Shown piece after piece: positions 11,495 to 24,687 of a stretch of 64,000 bases of DNA. A program made the position numbers and the translations under genes. The DNA comes from Ptychodera flava. Taxonomy: Eukaryota; Hemichordata; Enteropneusta; Ptychoderidae. Under the pieces are notes generated by a model, which saw only the letters and a list, made by a program, of their open reading frames with translations, was not told the origin of the DNA and made no database searches. Where the stretch lies: positions 3,338,501-3,402,500 of the forward strand of contig NC_091942.1 in the NCBI RefSeq assembly GCF_041260155.1, read 5' to 3'. Numbering within the stretch: the stretch's first letter is position 1; every line of letters begins with the position of its first letter.

Positions 11495-12056
11495 TGTTAT
11501 GTAGGTCATTCCCCCACACTCATCATGACCTGAGTTCAATTAGTCTAGAACATTCTCAAGGTCACTGCCTTGATGACCTAACAACCTTGAATTCAATTAG
11601 TCATGTTTGGAATGTTCTGGAAAGTTGATTAGTTGTGTAAGGGAGATAATTTTAGAACAGTAATTAGCATGTCAATAAAAGTTCTAGATTGTTCTTATAT
11701 GCCTTTATAAAAGGGACGTGCTCAGCTTCCAGTCAGACTTTGGATCGTGTCTCTTGTGTGTTACTAAACTCCAGCAGTAGTCATTCTCAAGACTTTTCAA
11801 GACCTTCACTGCCAACGCTGGATTTATACTGTGGACTTTGTGCAGCTTCAAGCCTGCAAGGACTGTTCATTCATCCGACTGACTGTTACAACTCTGAGAC
11901 TGGAGCTTTGCCGTCCCAGCTGAGATAAGTAGTCTGTACACTTTTAAAGCTTGTACTCTATCCCTGACTTAGCAATTAGTTTTATTTTCGTAATAAATTT
12001 TGTTTAAACGTAAACTGCTGAGTTCACCCTTTTGTTCGTATCCTCTGCACGTAACA
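11495..12056 (+). repeat. 3' LTR of copy A
   Basis: Same TGTTA...TAACA ends as the 5' LTR. It contains TTTATAAAAGGG (TATA-like) near 11706 and AATAAA near 11994. It shares subfamily-specific bases with its own 5' LTR (GTGCTCAGC, AATAAA) and not with copy B (GTGCACAGC, AATAAC). Confidence 0.9.
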
Positions 12057-12139
12057 TTATGAAAGTGTTTCAGTTCGATCAGAGGAAGGCGTACGTATGT
12101 AACATAATGAGTCATTGTAAATAGAAATTTAGTTGTGAC

Positions 12140-12364
12140 TGTATGTATGTATGTATGTATGTATGTATGTATGTATGTATGTATGTATGTATGTATATAT
12201 GTATGTATGTGTGTGTGTGTGTGTATGTATGTATGTAAGTCTGTCTGTCTGTATGTATGTATGTATGTATGTATGTATGTATGTCTGTATGTATGTATAT
12301 ATATGTATATAGTATGTATACTATGTGTATTTATTTATTTGTTTATTTATTTGTTTATTTATTG
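12140..12364. repeat. (GTAT)n microsatellite followed by (TTTA)n
   Basis: Tetranucleotide GTAT repeats with GTGT and GTCT variants run to about 12300, then a TATA patch, then TTTATTTG/TTTA repeats to 12364. The open frames reading as MYVC repeats are artefacts of this array. Confidence 0.9.
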
Positions 12365-12504
12365 CAACCCTTTAAAAGCAGGGGCTCTGTAAAAACAATA
12401 GGAAATAAAAGGCACTGGAAAATCAAATTAAAAAGTTACAGGAGCTAGCTGAAAATATCTAACAAAGAAAACAAGCCATTATTATCAATCAAGCATATTG
12501 TTAG

Positions 12505-12509
<5 letters not shown>

Positions 12510-12551
<42 letters not shown>
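12510..12551. repeat. (TA)n microsatellite
   Basis: An uninterrupted TA dinucleotide run, followed by TACATACATGCATG. Confidence 0.9.
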
Positions 12552-12556
<5 letters not shown>

Positions 12557-15500
12557 CATGCATGGTTTACATGAGTGATTAACAGTAAGTTTATAGCCCT
12601 TTAGAATATACTTCACAATACAGAATGTTGCGTGTTCTTCCTTCGTTTACGCATTTTTACCTTTAGTCGAGTCTATAAAACATCGCTACGATACAACATG
12701 CTTCGTGATGCCTACCTTTCTCATACCTGCATGGGACTCCTACTGGAAACGCTGCACTACACTCAAGAGGGCAGTAATGAGTATCTTTCGTTTTTACTGT
12801 ACACGAGCCGTTGCTGAGCGGCCAACAACTTGCACTTTATCTACAGTAACTGCATGCTGATATGGCAGCGGCTTCCCATAGATTTTTTTTTGGAAATTTC
12901 GTCGGAAAACATTTTCCTTTTCTACTGTGCGTTTTTAATGGGAAAGATTTGTCGCCGAGGGGTTCCTTAACAGCTTTACAAATGCTGATGATATCACTGA
13001 CAACTACTTTTTTTCTGAAGAAAAAAGATTCGGAGGGGCGACGGAGGTGCGCATGAAAGTGCGTGGACCTGTGTATCTCAAGTTTAGTTGTAATTGATGT
13101 AGGATAGCTGTATTTCCAAATTGCGCAATTCCAGCAATGTTATTCTCATATTTGCCAAAATAAAATAAAACGTAATCGTTTAATTGGTTTGTTGTGTAAT
13201 GGTCTATAATTGTTTGCAATCTTTTCACATTTACATACAAACAATTAGCTATATGTAAAGAATTAATGCCCGCACTTCTTCTAAATTATGCTTGGTTCAG
13301 CGTTAGTTTCGTAAGAATTTACTCACCTTTGTTGGCTTTAGGTGATAATGAAATTAATTATTCATTAGTCAATTATTTCAATACTGATTCTTTGCTGTTT
13401 GCAGCAGCCTTTCCCATTCGAGAAGAAAAAAGACAAATTGCCGTAATTAAAAACAGACAACACATTACAACACCATTGAGCATCGTACCGACGACTCAAA
13501 ATATTCACAAGGAATGGTTTACGGAACAAGGCAGTGAACCTGCTCGTCATAGTCATATATGATCATTTTAATCCCAAGGAACGTACAGCTCTATAAGTAT
13601 CTTGCAATATTAAAGTGAAGGGGTAACCTTTGTTCCGTTGCCTGTATTCAAACGGTTCAGTGTGGAGGTAGCTCTCTATCTCGAAAGCAACAGCTACCGG
13701 AGCGAACTCATGATAACTACCTGGATTGTGATGAGCTCTCCAGGATTGATCGTTTATTAGGAGTGTTGTTTCCGTAGAAAAATATCAGAAAATAAAGATT
13801 ATCTTTCTAAACCACAGTGGATATGAATTTCTCCTAGGAATGTTACCACCGGATCTTATATTTCCGTATTTTCAATCTTGGACGAGCAATATCGCAACTA
13901 CTTCCGCTATTACTATAGTAAGCTTACTTCCAATGACTACTAGTGCCACTTTGAACTTATAATATACGCGGGACTTTTGTCACATATTATCATGGCTTTG
14001 GATCTCTCTAACGTTTCATGACGAAATGTTGAAAATATCATGGGCCCGCAAGTTCAACGTAGAAGCCCGTATACGTATCATCGTGGAATGAAAACTTTGT
14101 ACAGAATGATGGGATAGTGTGGAAACATATTACTACTCTCTAAAGCCAAGTAGCAGTATAATTAGCATTGAAAGTGACACAAAGTTTCCTCGGTTACAAT
14201 GTAAAGCAACAAATGGGTTGGACATAGTTGAATCCTTACATATAATGTGGTTTTTAATGAGAGGCCCATTCACATTTCTCTGCATCTTAAAACGGAACAT
14301 CCTGAAAAAGTAGTCAACACATCGGAAGCCATGGTCGTATTACAGACATAACAGGTAACAGAAGCGACGACGGTTTTTTTTTTTTTTTTGGATCACCTCA
14401 CCAAAATAGCAATTCTTTGTCCACGAGTCATATCATACATCAACATTGTTTTGCTCTGATTTTCACTTGCATTCTGAAGACTATAAGTCCGTGTTTTTGC
14501 TGTTAAAGAAGTAGAATGGGTACTACAAAATAAAATGAAAAAATAAAAGATCCGTGGCCACAATTCCATCATCACTCTATGCTTCTTTGGCTTTCTCATT
14601 TAGCTTGGATGTATGTTGTTTCAGAAGGAAATAAATGACAATCGTTTAGATATCGCAAATCACTGAAATCAAGACATTTTTCTTGTTAGGCGTAGAGTCC
14701 CCCCCTTTCCATTGAATAACATAAGTGCCCCACGAGTGAAACTTTGTTTTGGGTTGTAGACAGAGAATATCACATGCACCAGTTGAACTCGGTTTTATTT
14801 TTGTCTTGTTGTCCCCATCAGTTTCCCAACGTCTGGTGCTACTTTTGTTGTCTGCCATTCCCCTTGGCCATCTTGCTCCCGGCGAAAACTTGTGCCTTTT
14901 CCAACCACCGCGTCCCTGGCGAACGTTTTTCACAGCTCTAGACAGTCGTTATCTGTCGGCCCCGATAAAGTATCTTCAGTCCCAACAGAATAAGGAATGT
15001 TCATTGACGGCATTGTCAGAGTCAGAAGGGATGTCCGCGTCCGCTCGACGGCCTAAAAATTACGACCAACCGCGGACAATTGTGACGTCTTGGTCACCTT
15101 GCGGTAACACAGGATATCAACGATGCCCACTCAACTAACAGGTCCTTTGTCATCGGACCAAGCCTTTGTTGTCGAAGCCATCCTAGTTTCTATTCAGCCC
15201 GTACAGGTGAAACTGTTACATTTAATGGTGTACGCTTGTCAGGATCGAACACACGGGGGAGAATTTACATCTCAGTTTTGCCTGTGATATCAATAAACCT
15301 GAGTTTGAATGAGTTCAATGCGCGTCAGACTGACACTTTCCAGACCAGTGAAACGATTTGAAGAGCGAGGACAGGTGCAGAATTAATGTGATTTATGTAC
15401 GTGCTGACGCCAAGCTCCCCCACACGTAAATGGTTGAGTCCAACCTAAATAAGTTATCGGCCATATTTGGATAACACAACATTAGCATTCGACGCCATCA

Positions 15501-15996
15501 TTGACATCGATCGCTGGGTATATGGATATTTCCCCAAGCCCGGTCAGCGGACATGTAAACTGTTGCTTTTGACTAGAGAGGGACATGATTCCATGACCTA
15601 CAAGTAGCGGATAAACATCAGCCTTGATCGAAAACTACTGACAAACATTGCCAGGCGAGCTAGCGGGAGAAACGGCCAGCAAATACTGATCAATTCCTTC
15701 GAACCTGCCGGTGCAGCGTAAAGTGTACCGTCGGTCGCTCCAGACGCCGTGGAGAGGTTTTACTGCCTTGAACTGGAAAACGCAGCAGGTCACGCTTTCA
15801 GGAGACTGTGTACAGAAGAAATTAACAATTCAGGATAACAAACTTGACTGCTCTGCTGTCCTGTCCTTAATTTTATTGCATCCAGGAACGCACCCCGTCG
15901 CGATTACGTGTGATAATAGGGTTACGGTGGAATTAGTATGAAGTGTATCAGCGTTCGCTAGTGAAGAGGACGCGAGGGGCAAATTCTTCCGACACC

Positions 15997-16605
15997 ATGG
16001 GTAGTGGTTCTTCACGCAGTGGGCGAAGTATATGGGAGCATATACCAGCCTTCCAAACACTACAGATCGCTATGATTGGGCTGGATTATTCAGGTAAAAC
16101 CACAGCATTATATCGTCTGAAGTTTAACGAATTTATAAACAGTGTGCCTACCATTGGTTTCAACGTTGAGAAAGTCAAACCTTCTTCAGGGAAGGCGAAA
16201 GGAACGACTTTTACGTTTTGGGACGTGGGCGGCCAAGACAAACTCCGGCCATTGTGGAAATCCTACACCAGAGGAGCGGACGGTATTGTTTTTGTTGTTG
16301 ACAGTTGTGATATTGACAAGCTGGAGGAAGCGAAAACAGAATTGACAAAACTTCTAAAAACGCAAGAGAACCAAGGAACACCGCTCATTGTAATCGCCAA
16401 CAAACAGGACCTACCAGCAGCTTTAAATGTAAAAGAAGTGGAAGCCAGACTTGGCGTCGCTGATATCGTGGGACCCATGCAATTATGGCACGTACAACCA
16501 GCGTGTGCTATAACCGGAGAAGGACTCTTCGAAGGGCTTGACATTCTCTATGACATGATTCTCAAGAGGAAAAAAATAGCAAAACAACAAAAGAAAAAGA
16601 GGTAA
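15997..16605 (+). CDS. ARL4: ADP-ribosylation-factor-like protein 4 (ARL4-type small GTPase)
   Basis: An intact single-exon ORF of 202 residues, close to the usual ARL4 length of about 200. It shows the P-loop GLDYSGKT (28-35), switch I PTIGFN (51-56), switch II WDVGGQ (75-80) and the guanine-binding NKQD (135-138). The C-terminus is polybasic (KRKKIAKQQKKKR), typical of the ARL4A/C/D group and used there for plasma-membrane and nuclear targeting. I chose the ATG at 15997 because it sits in a strong Kozak context (GACACCATGG) and gives MGSGSS, an N-myristoylation signal. The in-frame ATG at 15943 would bury that Gly. ARL4 proteins bind GTP at the membrane and recruit ARNO/cytohesin to activate ARF6 and actin remodelling. 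That role is known from the family and not shown here. Vertebrate ARL4 coding regions also lie in one exon. Confidence 0.93.
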   Translation: MGSGSSRSGRSIWEHIPAFQTLQIAMIGLDYSGKTTALYRLKFNEFINSVPTIGFNVEKVKPSSGKAKGTTFTFWDVGGQDKLRPLWKSYTRGADGIVFVVDSCDIDKLEEAKTELTKLLKTQENQGTPLIVIANKQDLPAALNVKEVEARLGVADIVGPMQLWHVQPACAITGEGLFEGLDILYDMILKRKKIAKQQKKKR

Positions 16606-17365
16606 CGCAAGAACAATATCGGCATAAATACTTTCCTGTACTTCGACAAATCTTGCAAAGAAACTGCCTTTATTGAAGAGACTATGTTCGGATGTTCCTC
16701 CAAACATTCCCATTTTGGTTTTTTTCATGGAGCTTTGATATCTCGCTTCTACCACCATGGTTTTCCATTTACCCTTTAAACACTATTAAATTAATAACTG
16801 ACCGTGCGTTGTCGCTTATCTGCTGTTTGGAGTGTTTGGCTACACGTACAATATCACAACAAACAAACGGTAATGGCATACACACGGGTGTATTTGACTC
16901 CAAATGAACCCATTCTAAACTGACTGTTGATTTAACACATCTATTTCGTCACAAAGACCTTGCTTTATCAGACTCAGTATTACAATGTGATACTTTCACA
17001 ATGCTCAAATCCCAATATTTACTCAAAAGAACCCTCTTGCCATCAATGGTATTGATCATATTTATACCAATGTTTAAAAACTGTCTTCTTTTTTTTCCTG
17101 TGTGATTTTGTATCGTTTAAATGCAAATATTCTGTAGATCAGTTACAACATGTATTGATTTTTTTTGTTATGTCCTTTGTGTACTGCTTTGAAGACACAG
17201 TGTTTCGACACTGAATGAGGCTGCCACCTGTATACAATATAGTTATTCATTTACCTGCGTTGGCTGTGTAACCTGTCATTGCAAACAGAACGCTGCGTTC
17301 ATGATTTTCAGAGCACATGATCGAGAACGATGTGAAACTTGGGTAGGGCGGTAACCACAAAAAGA

Positions 17366-17371
17366 AATAAA
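17366..17371 (+). promoter_or_regulatory. Candidate poly(A) signal of ARL4
   Basis: AATAAA lies 761 bp after the ARL4 stop codon and just before a (GA)n run. No closer canonical hexamer stands out between the stop codon and this site, so this is the likeliest end of the 3' UTR. Confidence 0.45.
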
Positions 17372-17410
17372 CTTTCCAAAATGTACCTTCCTTTCTCATC
17401 CTTTCTCATT

Positions 17411-17412
<2 letters not shown>

Positions 17413-17455
<43 letters not shown>
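17413..17455. repeat. (GA)n microsatellite
   Basis: About 21 GA units, ending in GAGCGCGAG, just downstream of the ARL4 poly(A) signal. Confidence 0.9.
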
Positions 17456-17459
<4 letters not shown>

Positions 17460-20400
17460 AGCTGTCAAATGTCTCCCGAAATAGCACTTGTGAGCATATA
17501 TCAGAGTGACTAGGGCATGATTCATAGGTGGCATTTAGGATGCATGCATGCCTTCACAACTTACTGAGCTGTCTTCTCAGTCTCTTACTGCTCAACTTTT
17601 AATGAGATGTCAGCCAGGCATATGGTTTTGTCCAGTGTGCTATTTCCGCTCTCCAACTTGTTTGAATTCTTTTGGTTGGCGTTATGGCCCGGGATCTGTT
17701 GTGGGGTAATTCTTGTGAGATGTGACAAATTGTGTTGTTGTAGCACAATTGAAGCAGGTTGAACTGTCAGTGCCCCAGTGGCTTGGATGGCATGTGCAAA
17801 CTTAGTCCAAATTTCCTCTTTTGCTCTTTTCCTCTTTTGCAGCTGTTGCCATAGTTACTATGGAGTGGCGTGGCACTATTTAGCATTTGTTTTCACAGTT
17901 GTGTTCTGTAGAATAGAATTGAGAAGGGAACACGTACAAGAACCAGTACAGTGTACATAGCAAAGCAATGTAGCCCATATGTAATTTCTCATTTGGAAAT
18001 GTTGTATAACTTGTCATCTACTCATAGGACCTTTCTTAAGTAACTGTCAGCGCAAACGGTGTGTTTTGTCACTGAACACTGATCAGATGGTTCAACTACT
18101 TGAACATGAAATTGAGCATGTCTTGGTAACAGGTGTATGGAGAGTATGCTTGTGCTAAATCCTGTTGTTTTAAAGTAGAGAGTCACTTTCCTACCAGTGT
18201 GCTCTCAGTGGCTCGCAAGAATCTGAAAAATCTTGCAAGTCTTTCAGAAAAGCAACTCTGACATCACAGTTTAATCCCTGTGACATTGCACGGCCACAAT
18301 TTAATGGGTGACACTGTTTTTAACGGTTTTGTACAGTGGAGGCCATTAGCCTGATAAGAATGTACAGTCATAACACGTTTCACTGTCAAACTTAAGACCC
18401 CTTATCTCCGATTTTTTGACCACAATGAAAGTTGATTGGTTTAATGAAGCAATCAGCATTCAACAAGATCGAGCACGCCGTGGAAAATTTGAAAATAACA
18501 GTCATCGTGAGACAAGTGCAAGGTGCACATACAATTTGCCGAAAGGTAGTTCTCCGTGATTGTTCCACAGTTCCCTGCATTGTGATCCCAGTTGTTTTGA
18601 AGGTGAGCCACTGTCCATTGAGACTCGGATAGGCTTACTGAAGCATGCATGCAAAACAAAAGAATCTAATCAGTATGTTATTTACTAACGGTTCCCTACT
18701 TTCCCGTCGTTGAAACCTTGCAGTTTGACAAGTGGGTTGTATTGTCCGATGATGTCATTGGGTTATTTTTGGGGATCAATTTGCCATATGTCACTTTTAT
18801 GACACTCCATGCATTCTTATCTATCCGCTGCCAGTGGTTAACCCGTAAAGTGGAGTAACATTTGGTTTTGTTTATGCTTCGGATTTTCAGTACAAAGTAC
18901 AAGTTCATTTTTCTCAATAGCAATTTACATGTAATTTTGCTTTTAAAAAAATTATCGATCGAAGGTTCGGTACAAGTAAGTCAGAGAAAATAGCTTTTGA
19001 TATTTTTTCTTATTCTTGACTCTTATGTTGACATGTGTAGCCATAAACACATCGTATTGTGTTAACTATCGCGTATTGTCAGCGACAAATGAAATCCAGT
19101 CTGGACTAGAATTCATTTTTCAACGATGACACTGTACTTATACTGGCTGTGTTGACAAGCCGAACACTGTGTATTTTAGCACAATTCTGGAAGTGGAACA
19201 AGAATCTACATTTTATTAAAAAAAAGACATAAAAACTAACACATCAAAAGTTACTGCTAAAGGACCTTTACAGCAAAATGCGTGACACCTCTAGGAAAAG
19301 GCATGACTTTGCCAACGGGGCTTCACCATACAGAGTTCAAGGGTTTCACCAGAAGGATTTCAAATTAAAACCAAATAATGATATAAACTATAACATTTGA
19401 CTTGATAAACTTGTCTCATTTTGCTCACATATACCTTCACAGAAAATGACGTCAGTCTCATGCCTGATGATGTCAAAACACGAAAAACAAACACAAAAAT
19501 TATGATTAAACGTCGAGCAGCTGACAGTGTATCATGTTTACACAGAACCAGGCGTTAACTGTTTTAATACGTTCTGTATACTGTGACACGACGTTTACAA
19601 GTCAGCGTAATTTTATAATTTATGGCCAGCAGACTTGTATATCATATCATGTAGCCATCGGACCAAAGGAAATTCCTATTAAGGGTTTTGTATTTATATA
19701 GGAAACCCCCTTAAAAATCGAGATAATCACAATCTTCTGATCGCAGCTTGTTAATACATGAGATGTTCCTCATAAAATAGGTGTGGTTCGTCATTGCGGA
19801 AGTTCATCTCTGTAATTTTATCGGTACACAGTTTATTCATGCCATATCATGCCGCTTCAAGTGTTCATTCGCAGCATCGCCTGGACGCTTTAATGGACTC
19901 ACTACATTGATGCCCGTTCGCTCTGGATGGCTGAATTCCAAGTCTTGGTTGAGGATTGAGAGCGAGGGGATGGTGTTATTGCCAATGTCCATTCAGTGAT
20001 TAAACACTGGGGCCAGATGCACTCTTTCACCTTCCGAAGAGGAGTAGCGAAACCAGAGTCCTTGTGAACACAAATCATTACTCAACAATGTTTTCAAACG
20101 ACAGGGAGAAACAAACTTCGTCTGTGCTGGTTTCACAGTTTTTTAAACAGTCTGGACAGTGTTTGTCCCCTTCACAAATCGCCGTGTTTGTTAGTATTTG
20201 CCCACTGTGTACATTGGCACGTTATAGTATTTTTATCTCAGCCTCATTAGCTCGGTGTTTAACAGTCATGTGCGAAAGTGGTTTGAGTGAGATATCATCA
20301 ACCGCCATCTTCTATAAACACACAGATGCTGAGATGACCCGCACGAGTCGATGCCTGACGAGAAGCTGGTAGCAACATGGCCCCCGCCACTGGATATTGT

Positions 20401-23400
20401 GTATGTACAACATTCTGTCACAGCTAGCAAGCCAATCGAGTCGCTCTGTTTGTTATGCGAAAGATACCACAAGGCGAGGAAAGATGAAATCTGGTGTCAG
20501 AACCTTTATACTGTTTTGACCATCAAGTCAAACGTTACGCCGGGAGTTCACCAAACAAACAGAAATTTTCGCAAGATAAAAAATACAAGTACAGCCCCAC
20601 AGAAATAGGTTTTCTCATTTGTGAAGTTTCAATTTTTCTTTCCGGCTCTCAATGTCGTCTCTCTGAACAGTTCCGAAGCAATTACAATAAACGCGATTAA
20701 AAGTGAACAAGGCGCCTCTAATATCCGATTAAATTTCTACATATCGTTTTCACTGTTACGTCATAAAATAATTTTATCACGAAATCAAGGATCCCTGCTG
20801 TTTTCTTATTATATCGCTGATTGGAAATGTGGCGTATTGTTTTCTCGTTGAATGATTACAATTCTCCGTGAAAAATTCAGGCATAAAAACCACGGTCCCT
20901 CGATCACCATGCAGATGTAATTTTACTCGACAGGATCCAACCGGAACAATTTATTGCCATCATCTAAAACCTCTCTTGTAGTGACTGTTGAAAAGAAAGA
21001 CAACAGTTCATTTGGAAAGACGTCAATGAAACAGTTCACTGAGCCTGGCCGCTGTCCATCCCTTGACAATTCTTCCACCATTGTGCAAATCCACGTTAAA
21101 GTAGGGATTTTGTTTGGAATGGTCGAATTAAACGTCTTTCTTTATTTTCACTGATTTAAATGCAGATTTAAAACTTCGTACTGGGAAAGGATTGACGTAG
21201 TATCAGTTATATAACAGCAAACACCACATTCCACCAGTGTTGCGATGTAAAATCGAAAGATGTCGCTTTCGCATCCAATATTGGGCTACAAGTTGCACTG
21301 CCAAATCAAGCAGCGAGATCTCGCTTCAACTGTCTATAGCCAAATGTAGAAAAGAAAGACGTTGTTAAATCACAGATATCTAATTTCAGTGATCGATAAT
21401 ATTAACGTGTTCTTGCTACTGTGTGACTAGTAAAATGCGTACGGTGGCCAAGGATCTTTCTGAAGTCTTTGAGTCACCGATACCCAGACATGTGTCAGTG
21501 ACTTAAGGCGATATTTGACATTCATATCTACTGTCTGGGATTATTACAAATATAGAAATCCCATTGCATTGGCACTTCCCGTCTGCGTTGTGGGGATGCT
21601 TGTGTCTACAAGCTACAGGGCCGGGAATCAAGAGCTACTGCGATTGTACGCTTGACTGCTTTATCACAATGATACATCACGTTTTGCAAAATTACGTTTT
21701 GCATGTCACATGCAAAGATCGGCTTCGTTGCGACAGAGATGTGGTTTTGGCCCGGGGTAGGCTGGGGTTGTGGCCACTACAATCTTATAAATACAATTTT
21801 GAAGCTAAATAAACTGTGTAATTCGGAACGCTTTAAATTACTGTGAACAAGAAACATCGCCGTCAGACCAGGCAAGATTAACTCTCCAGATTGACCTGTC
21901 TCAGTAGATTAGCCTCTCCATTAGCCGTGCAATAGTCTCGTGTTTGTTCCGGCTTTGTACCGAAACCTTCTCTGTCGTGAGGCTACAGCTAAACCTTTAA
22001 TGGAGAAAAATCACACCGTCAACGTTGGAATAGTGTGTGCGTGACACACTTCATTACAACCAGCCAATGTTATTCTGTCACCATCCTTGGGAGTTTTATT
22101 TTTAGTTTTTCAGGGCCAGCAAATTGTTTCTACATCTTTAATATTCAGTTCTTATTAAGGACCGCAGGCAATTCAATACTCGTCATGCATACAAAGTCAG
22201 ACATTCTGACATTTTTCAGTGCCCTAAATAATATTTCAAGCGTCATATTCACGTCAATAGTCACAAAACCAAGGTTATTATGACAATGATATGCTAAATA
22301 GGTCGGTTGACAATAAAGCCATTGCCAATTTTTGTGCTGTTACCACTTTAATTTTCGCTGTGTGGTATCAAATATGATTTACATGTTTGTTTGATAACGA
22401 CATGAATGTAAACGGACACATGGTGCGTGCACCAGCATTTAATATCGCTGCTCAGGGGCAAATGAGACAGTCGCCTTATTACTGTCGTAATTGTCCGGTC
22501 AAACCGACGATGTACTTGAACCTCATTAAATTGACAAATGTCAGATAAAATTGGCATGATTCCAACCGTGACTTTCACCACTGTGACTGTGTTCGTCACA
22601 AACGTACCGCTTTGCGTTATATGTTCGGATAGATTTAAAACGAATCTTTCTTCGGATCTTCTAACCTAAAACCAAAATGGTGTCTACAGTTCGTTATAAA
22701 GTTGCGTACCTTCGTTATAATTATTATTACAAAAGGGGGCAAAATAAGCTTTTTACGAATTTATGTCACCGTATGGAAAATCGGTACATTGTTGAAGCGC
22801 AAAAAATCTACCATGTAGAATTTAAATTGATATAGTCGACAACGGTTTGCAGGATTTGGTTTTGTTTCATTGGTTTTATATATATCGGGTCATTTGGAAG
22901 TTTTCGCCGATATCAACGGATGAATTCATTAATTTGCACTCGTCCAAATCAATTATGGGCGCAATACCATATAATTAATTAAACTTTTTTCATTCGAGAA
23001 CCAACCTCAACAAAGACTTATCAATAAAGAGTCAAGGATATTAATAGCAGACGACACAGAGGCAGACATCACAACCTAGATAAACAAGGAATTAAAATAC
23101 TGCATATGAAACTTTTACCGCGACACAACATCGACGTAGCAAATTAAGATGGTTATTTGGATTTGGCAGTTCTGTCTGTTGCTTCTCCGCTAGGTGACTG
23201 GATACCGTATGTTGTGAGTTTGAACCCGATTGAAAACTTGCCGCATCATCTAGCAGCCTTGCTTATAAAACCTGTTATTTTCAATCAAGGAGCACATATC
23301 TTGCAATTCGATACAGCATTCGATGTCTAGTTTTTAACAGAATTTAAGAAAATTATCGTAGGCCTTCAGGAAGGATAAGATTGTATTGAGTATGTTATTT

Positions 23401-24483
23401 TCATCTTTATTGAACAGCTTTGAAATTTTCGGATGGGCGATTTCCAGAAAATACAATTGTCTCATTTGTCGTCATCACTGTAGTCACTTAAGTTATTGAA
23501 AATTTCTTCCAAATGAGAACATCTCTAAAACGACTACAAAAGTGTTGAGGTCCAGCGATTTTCCGAAGATGCTCTAGGAACAAACGTCACGGCAGTAAAA
23601 AATAATATCATGCTCAGGGGCAAAGTTTCTGCTTTTGACAGAAAGACTATTAAAACACTCGGTCAACAGCAATTACGATGACCAATCATAATTTTCACTT
23701 GAGGCCACACAAAAAAAAAGTTCTCCGCAAAAAGTGGATGTGAGTCCAGCTATTGGCGTTTCTTTAGTAATTGACTTAGACGTTACGCGCCTCTTATGCT
23801 GTACATGGGTATTTGGAAATTTGCGGTGAGCAGGCCTACATACATTAGAATATAACCACACAAACATTAGAGCAACATCAAGTTCATTCATTATATTGTT
23901 TACATACATCAACATACATCAGTATGCAGTTCTGAAAGGGCAAGTTTCCTTGCATAGTTGATAACACAGGACACCACCGATGCGTACCTGCATGGTGTCT
24001 TTGCAAGATATCGTGTACTTGTTGATCGACAAATATTGGAATATGACTATCACATTTGAGGAAATATATCAAATTGTTTAAGCATCGACGAGAGAACGCG
24101 AAACAATTTGGCTGTTCACAATAAATGTCATATATTACATGCCCTGTTCATCGCGTTTTAATTGGTCGAGCTGAACCACGTGACTGCCCTCAATACACAG
24201 TAATGGTTTGTTTTCATGCCCGTGAATATGAATAATATCGTAAACATAGTAACTTTACGGCTAAAACGAAAATTGTGATTTGTACAAAGATCATAATCAA
24301 CCACAAAATAAAATGGAGCATTTGTGGGCCAAGTTTAGACGCTTTTTTCAAAAAATCTCCGGATTTGCAAATTTTTTGCAGCGCGCGCACTACTCACTGA
24401 CAGGTTCTGGGGCCCCGTTGTCGTTCGCACGGGAAATATTTGTAAATTTTGACAGTTTTTCGGGGTTCGTTGATAATATGATG

Positions 24484-24587
24484 GAAATAACAGACGACGC
24501 GCTGACAAGCCGAGCACGTTAATTTGGCTTTCCTCTCGCCCGCGCCCATAAATAAACGTTAATGGTCAGCGCGTCGTCCGTTATTTC
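24484..24587. repeat. Inverted repeat with 23-bp arms
   Basis: GAAATAACAGACGACGCGCTGAC at 24484-24506 is matched in reverse at 24565-24587 with one mismatch. The 58-bp loop has the GC-rich TCTCGCCCGCGCCC. It looks like a small foldback or MITE-like element. A (GA)n tract starts 40 bp downstream. Confidence 0.6.
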
Positions 24588-24623
24588 TATATTTGTCACT
24601 CATCTGTCAGCGCGCGCGTGTAC

Positions 24624-24626
<3 letters not shown>

Positions 24627-24684
<58 letters not shown>
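24627..24684. repeat. (GA)n microsatellite
   Basis: An uninterrupted run of about 29 GA units. The RERE-type open frame through it is an artefact. Confidence 0.9.

Positions 24685-24687
<3 letters not shown>

Larger units (their letters stand above)
5874..12065 (+). mobile_element. Gmr1-like Ty3/gypsy LTR retrotransposon, copy A
   Basis: A full-length element with LTRs at 5883-6451 and 11495-12056. It is flanked by TTATGAAAG at 5874-5882 and 12057-12065. Inside, in order, are a primer-binding site, gag with a zinc knuckle, protease, integrase, reverse transcriptase and RNase H, then a polypurine tract. Integrase lies before reverse transcriptase, the Copia-like order. The protein sequences themselves are Ty3/gypsy-like (HHCC-DDE integrase with a GPY/F-like tail, YVDD reverse transcriptase). 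This combination is the hallmark of the Gmr1 group. The coding region carries one nonsense change and several one-base frameshifts relative to copy B, so this copy is not coding-competent as written. Confidence 0.9.
12066..15996. other. Intergenic region upstream of ARL4
   Basis: It holds a (GTAT)n/(TTTA)n microsatellite at 12140-12364 and a (TA)n run at 12510-12551. I recognise no gene. The open frames at 13266-13562 and 14749-15138 lack recognisable domains. The last roughly 800 bases become less AT-rich and probably include the ARL4 promoter and 5' UTR, but I see no clear TATA box. Confidence 0.5.

Noticed and set aside
5883..12056. Assignment of the LTR elements to Copia because integrase precedes RT
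   Set aside because: The RT (YVDD, CTDFRKVN), RNase H and integrase (GPY/F-like tail) are of Ty3/gypsy type. Gmr1-like order explains it.
12135..12448. MYVC-repeat frames
   Set aside because: Translation of the (GTAT)n microsatellite.
14749..15138. 129-codon frame upstream of ARL4
   Set aside because: Overlaps frames on both strands in a less AT-rich promoter-proximal region; no domain.
15943..15996. Upstream in-frame ATG for ARL4
   Set aside because: It would place the conserved myristoylated Gly at residue 20 and has a weaker context than the ATG at 15997.
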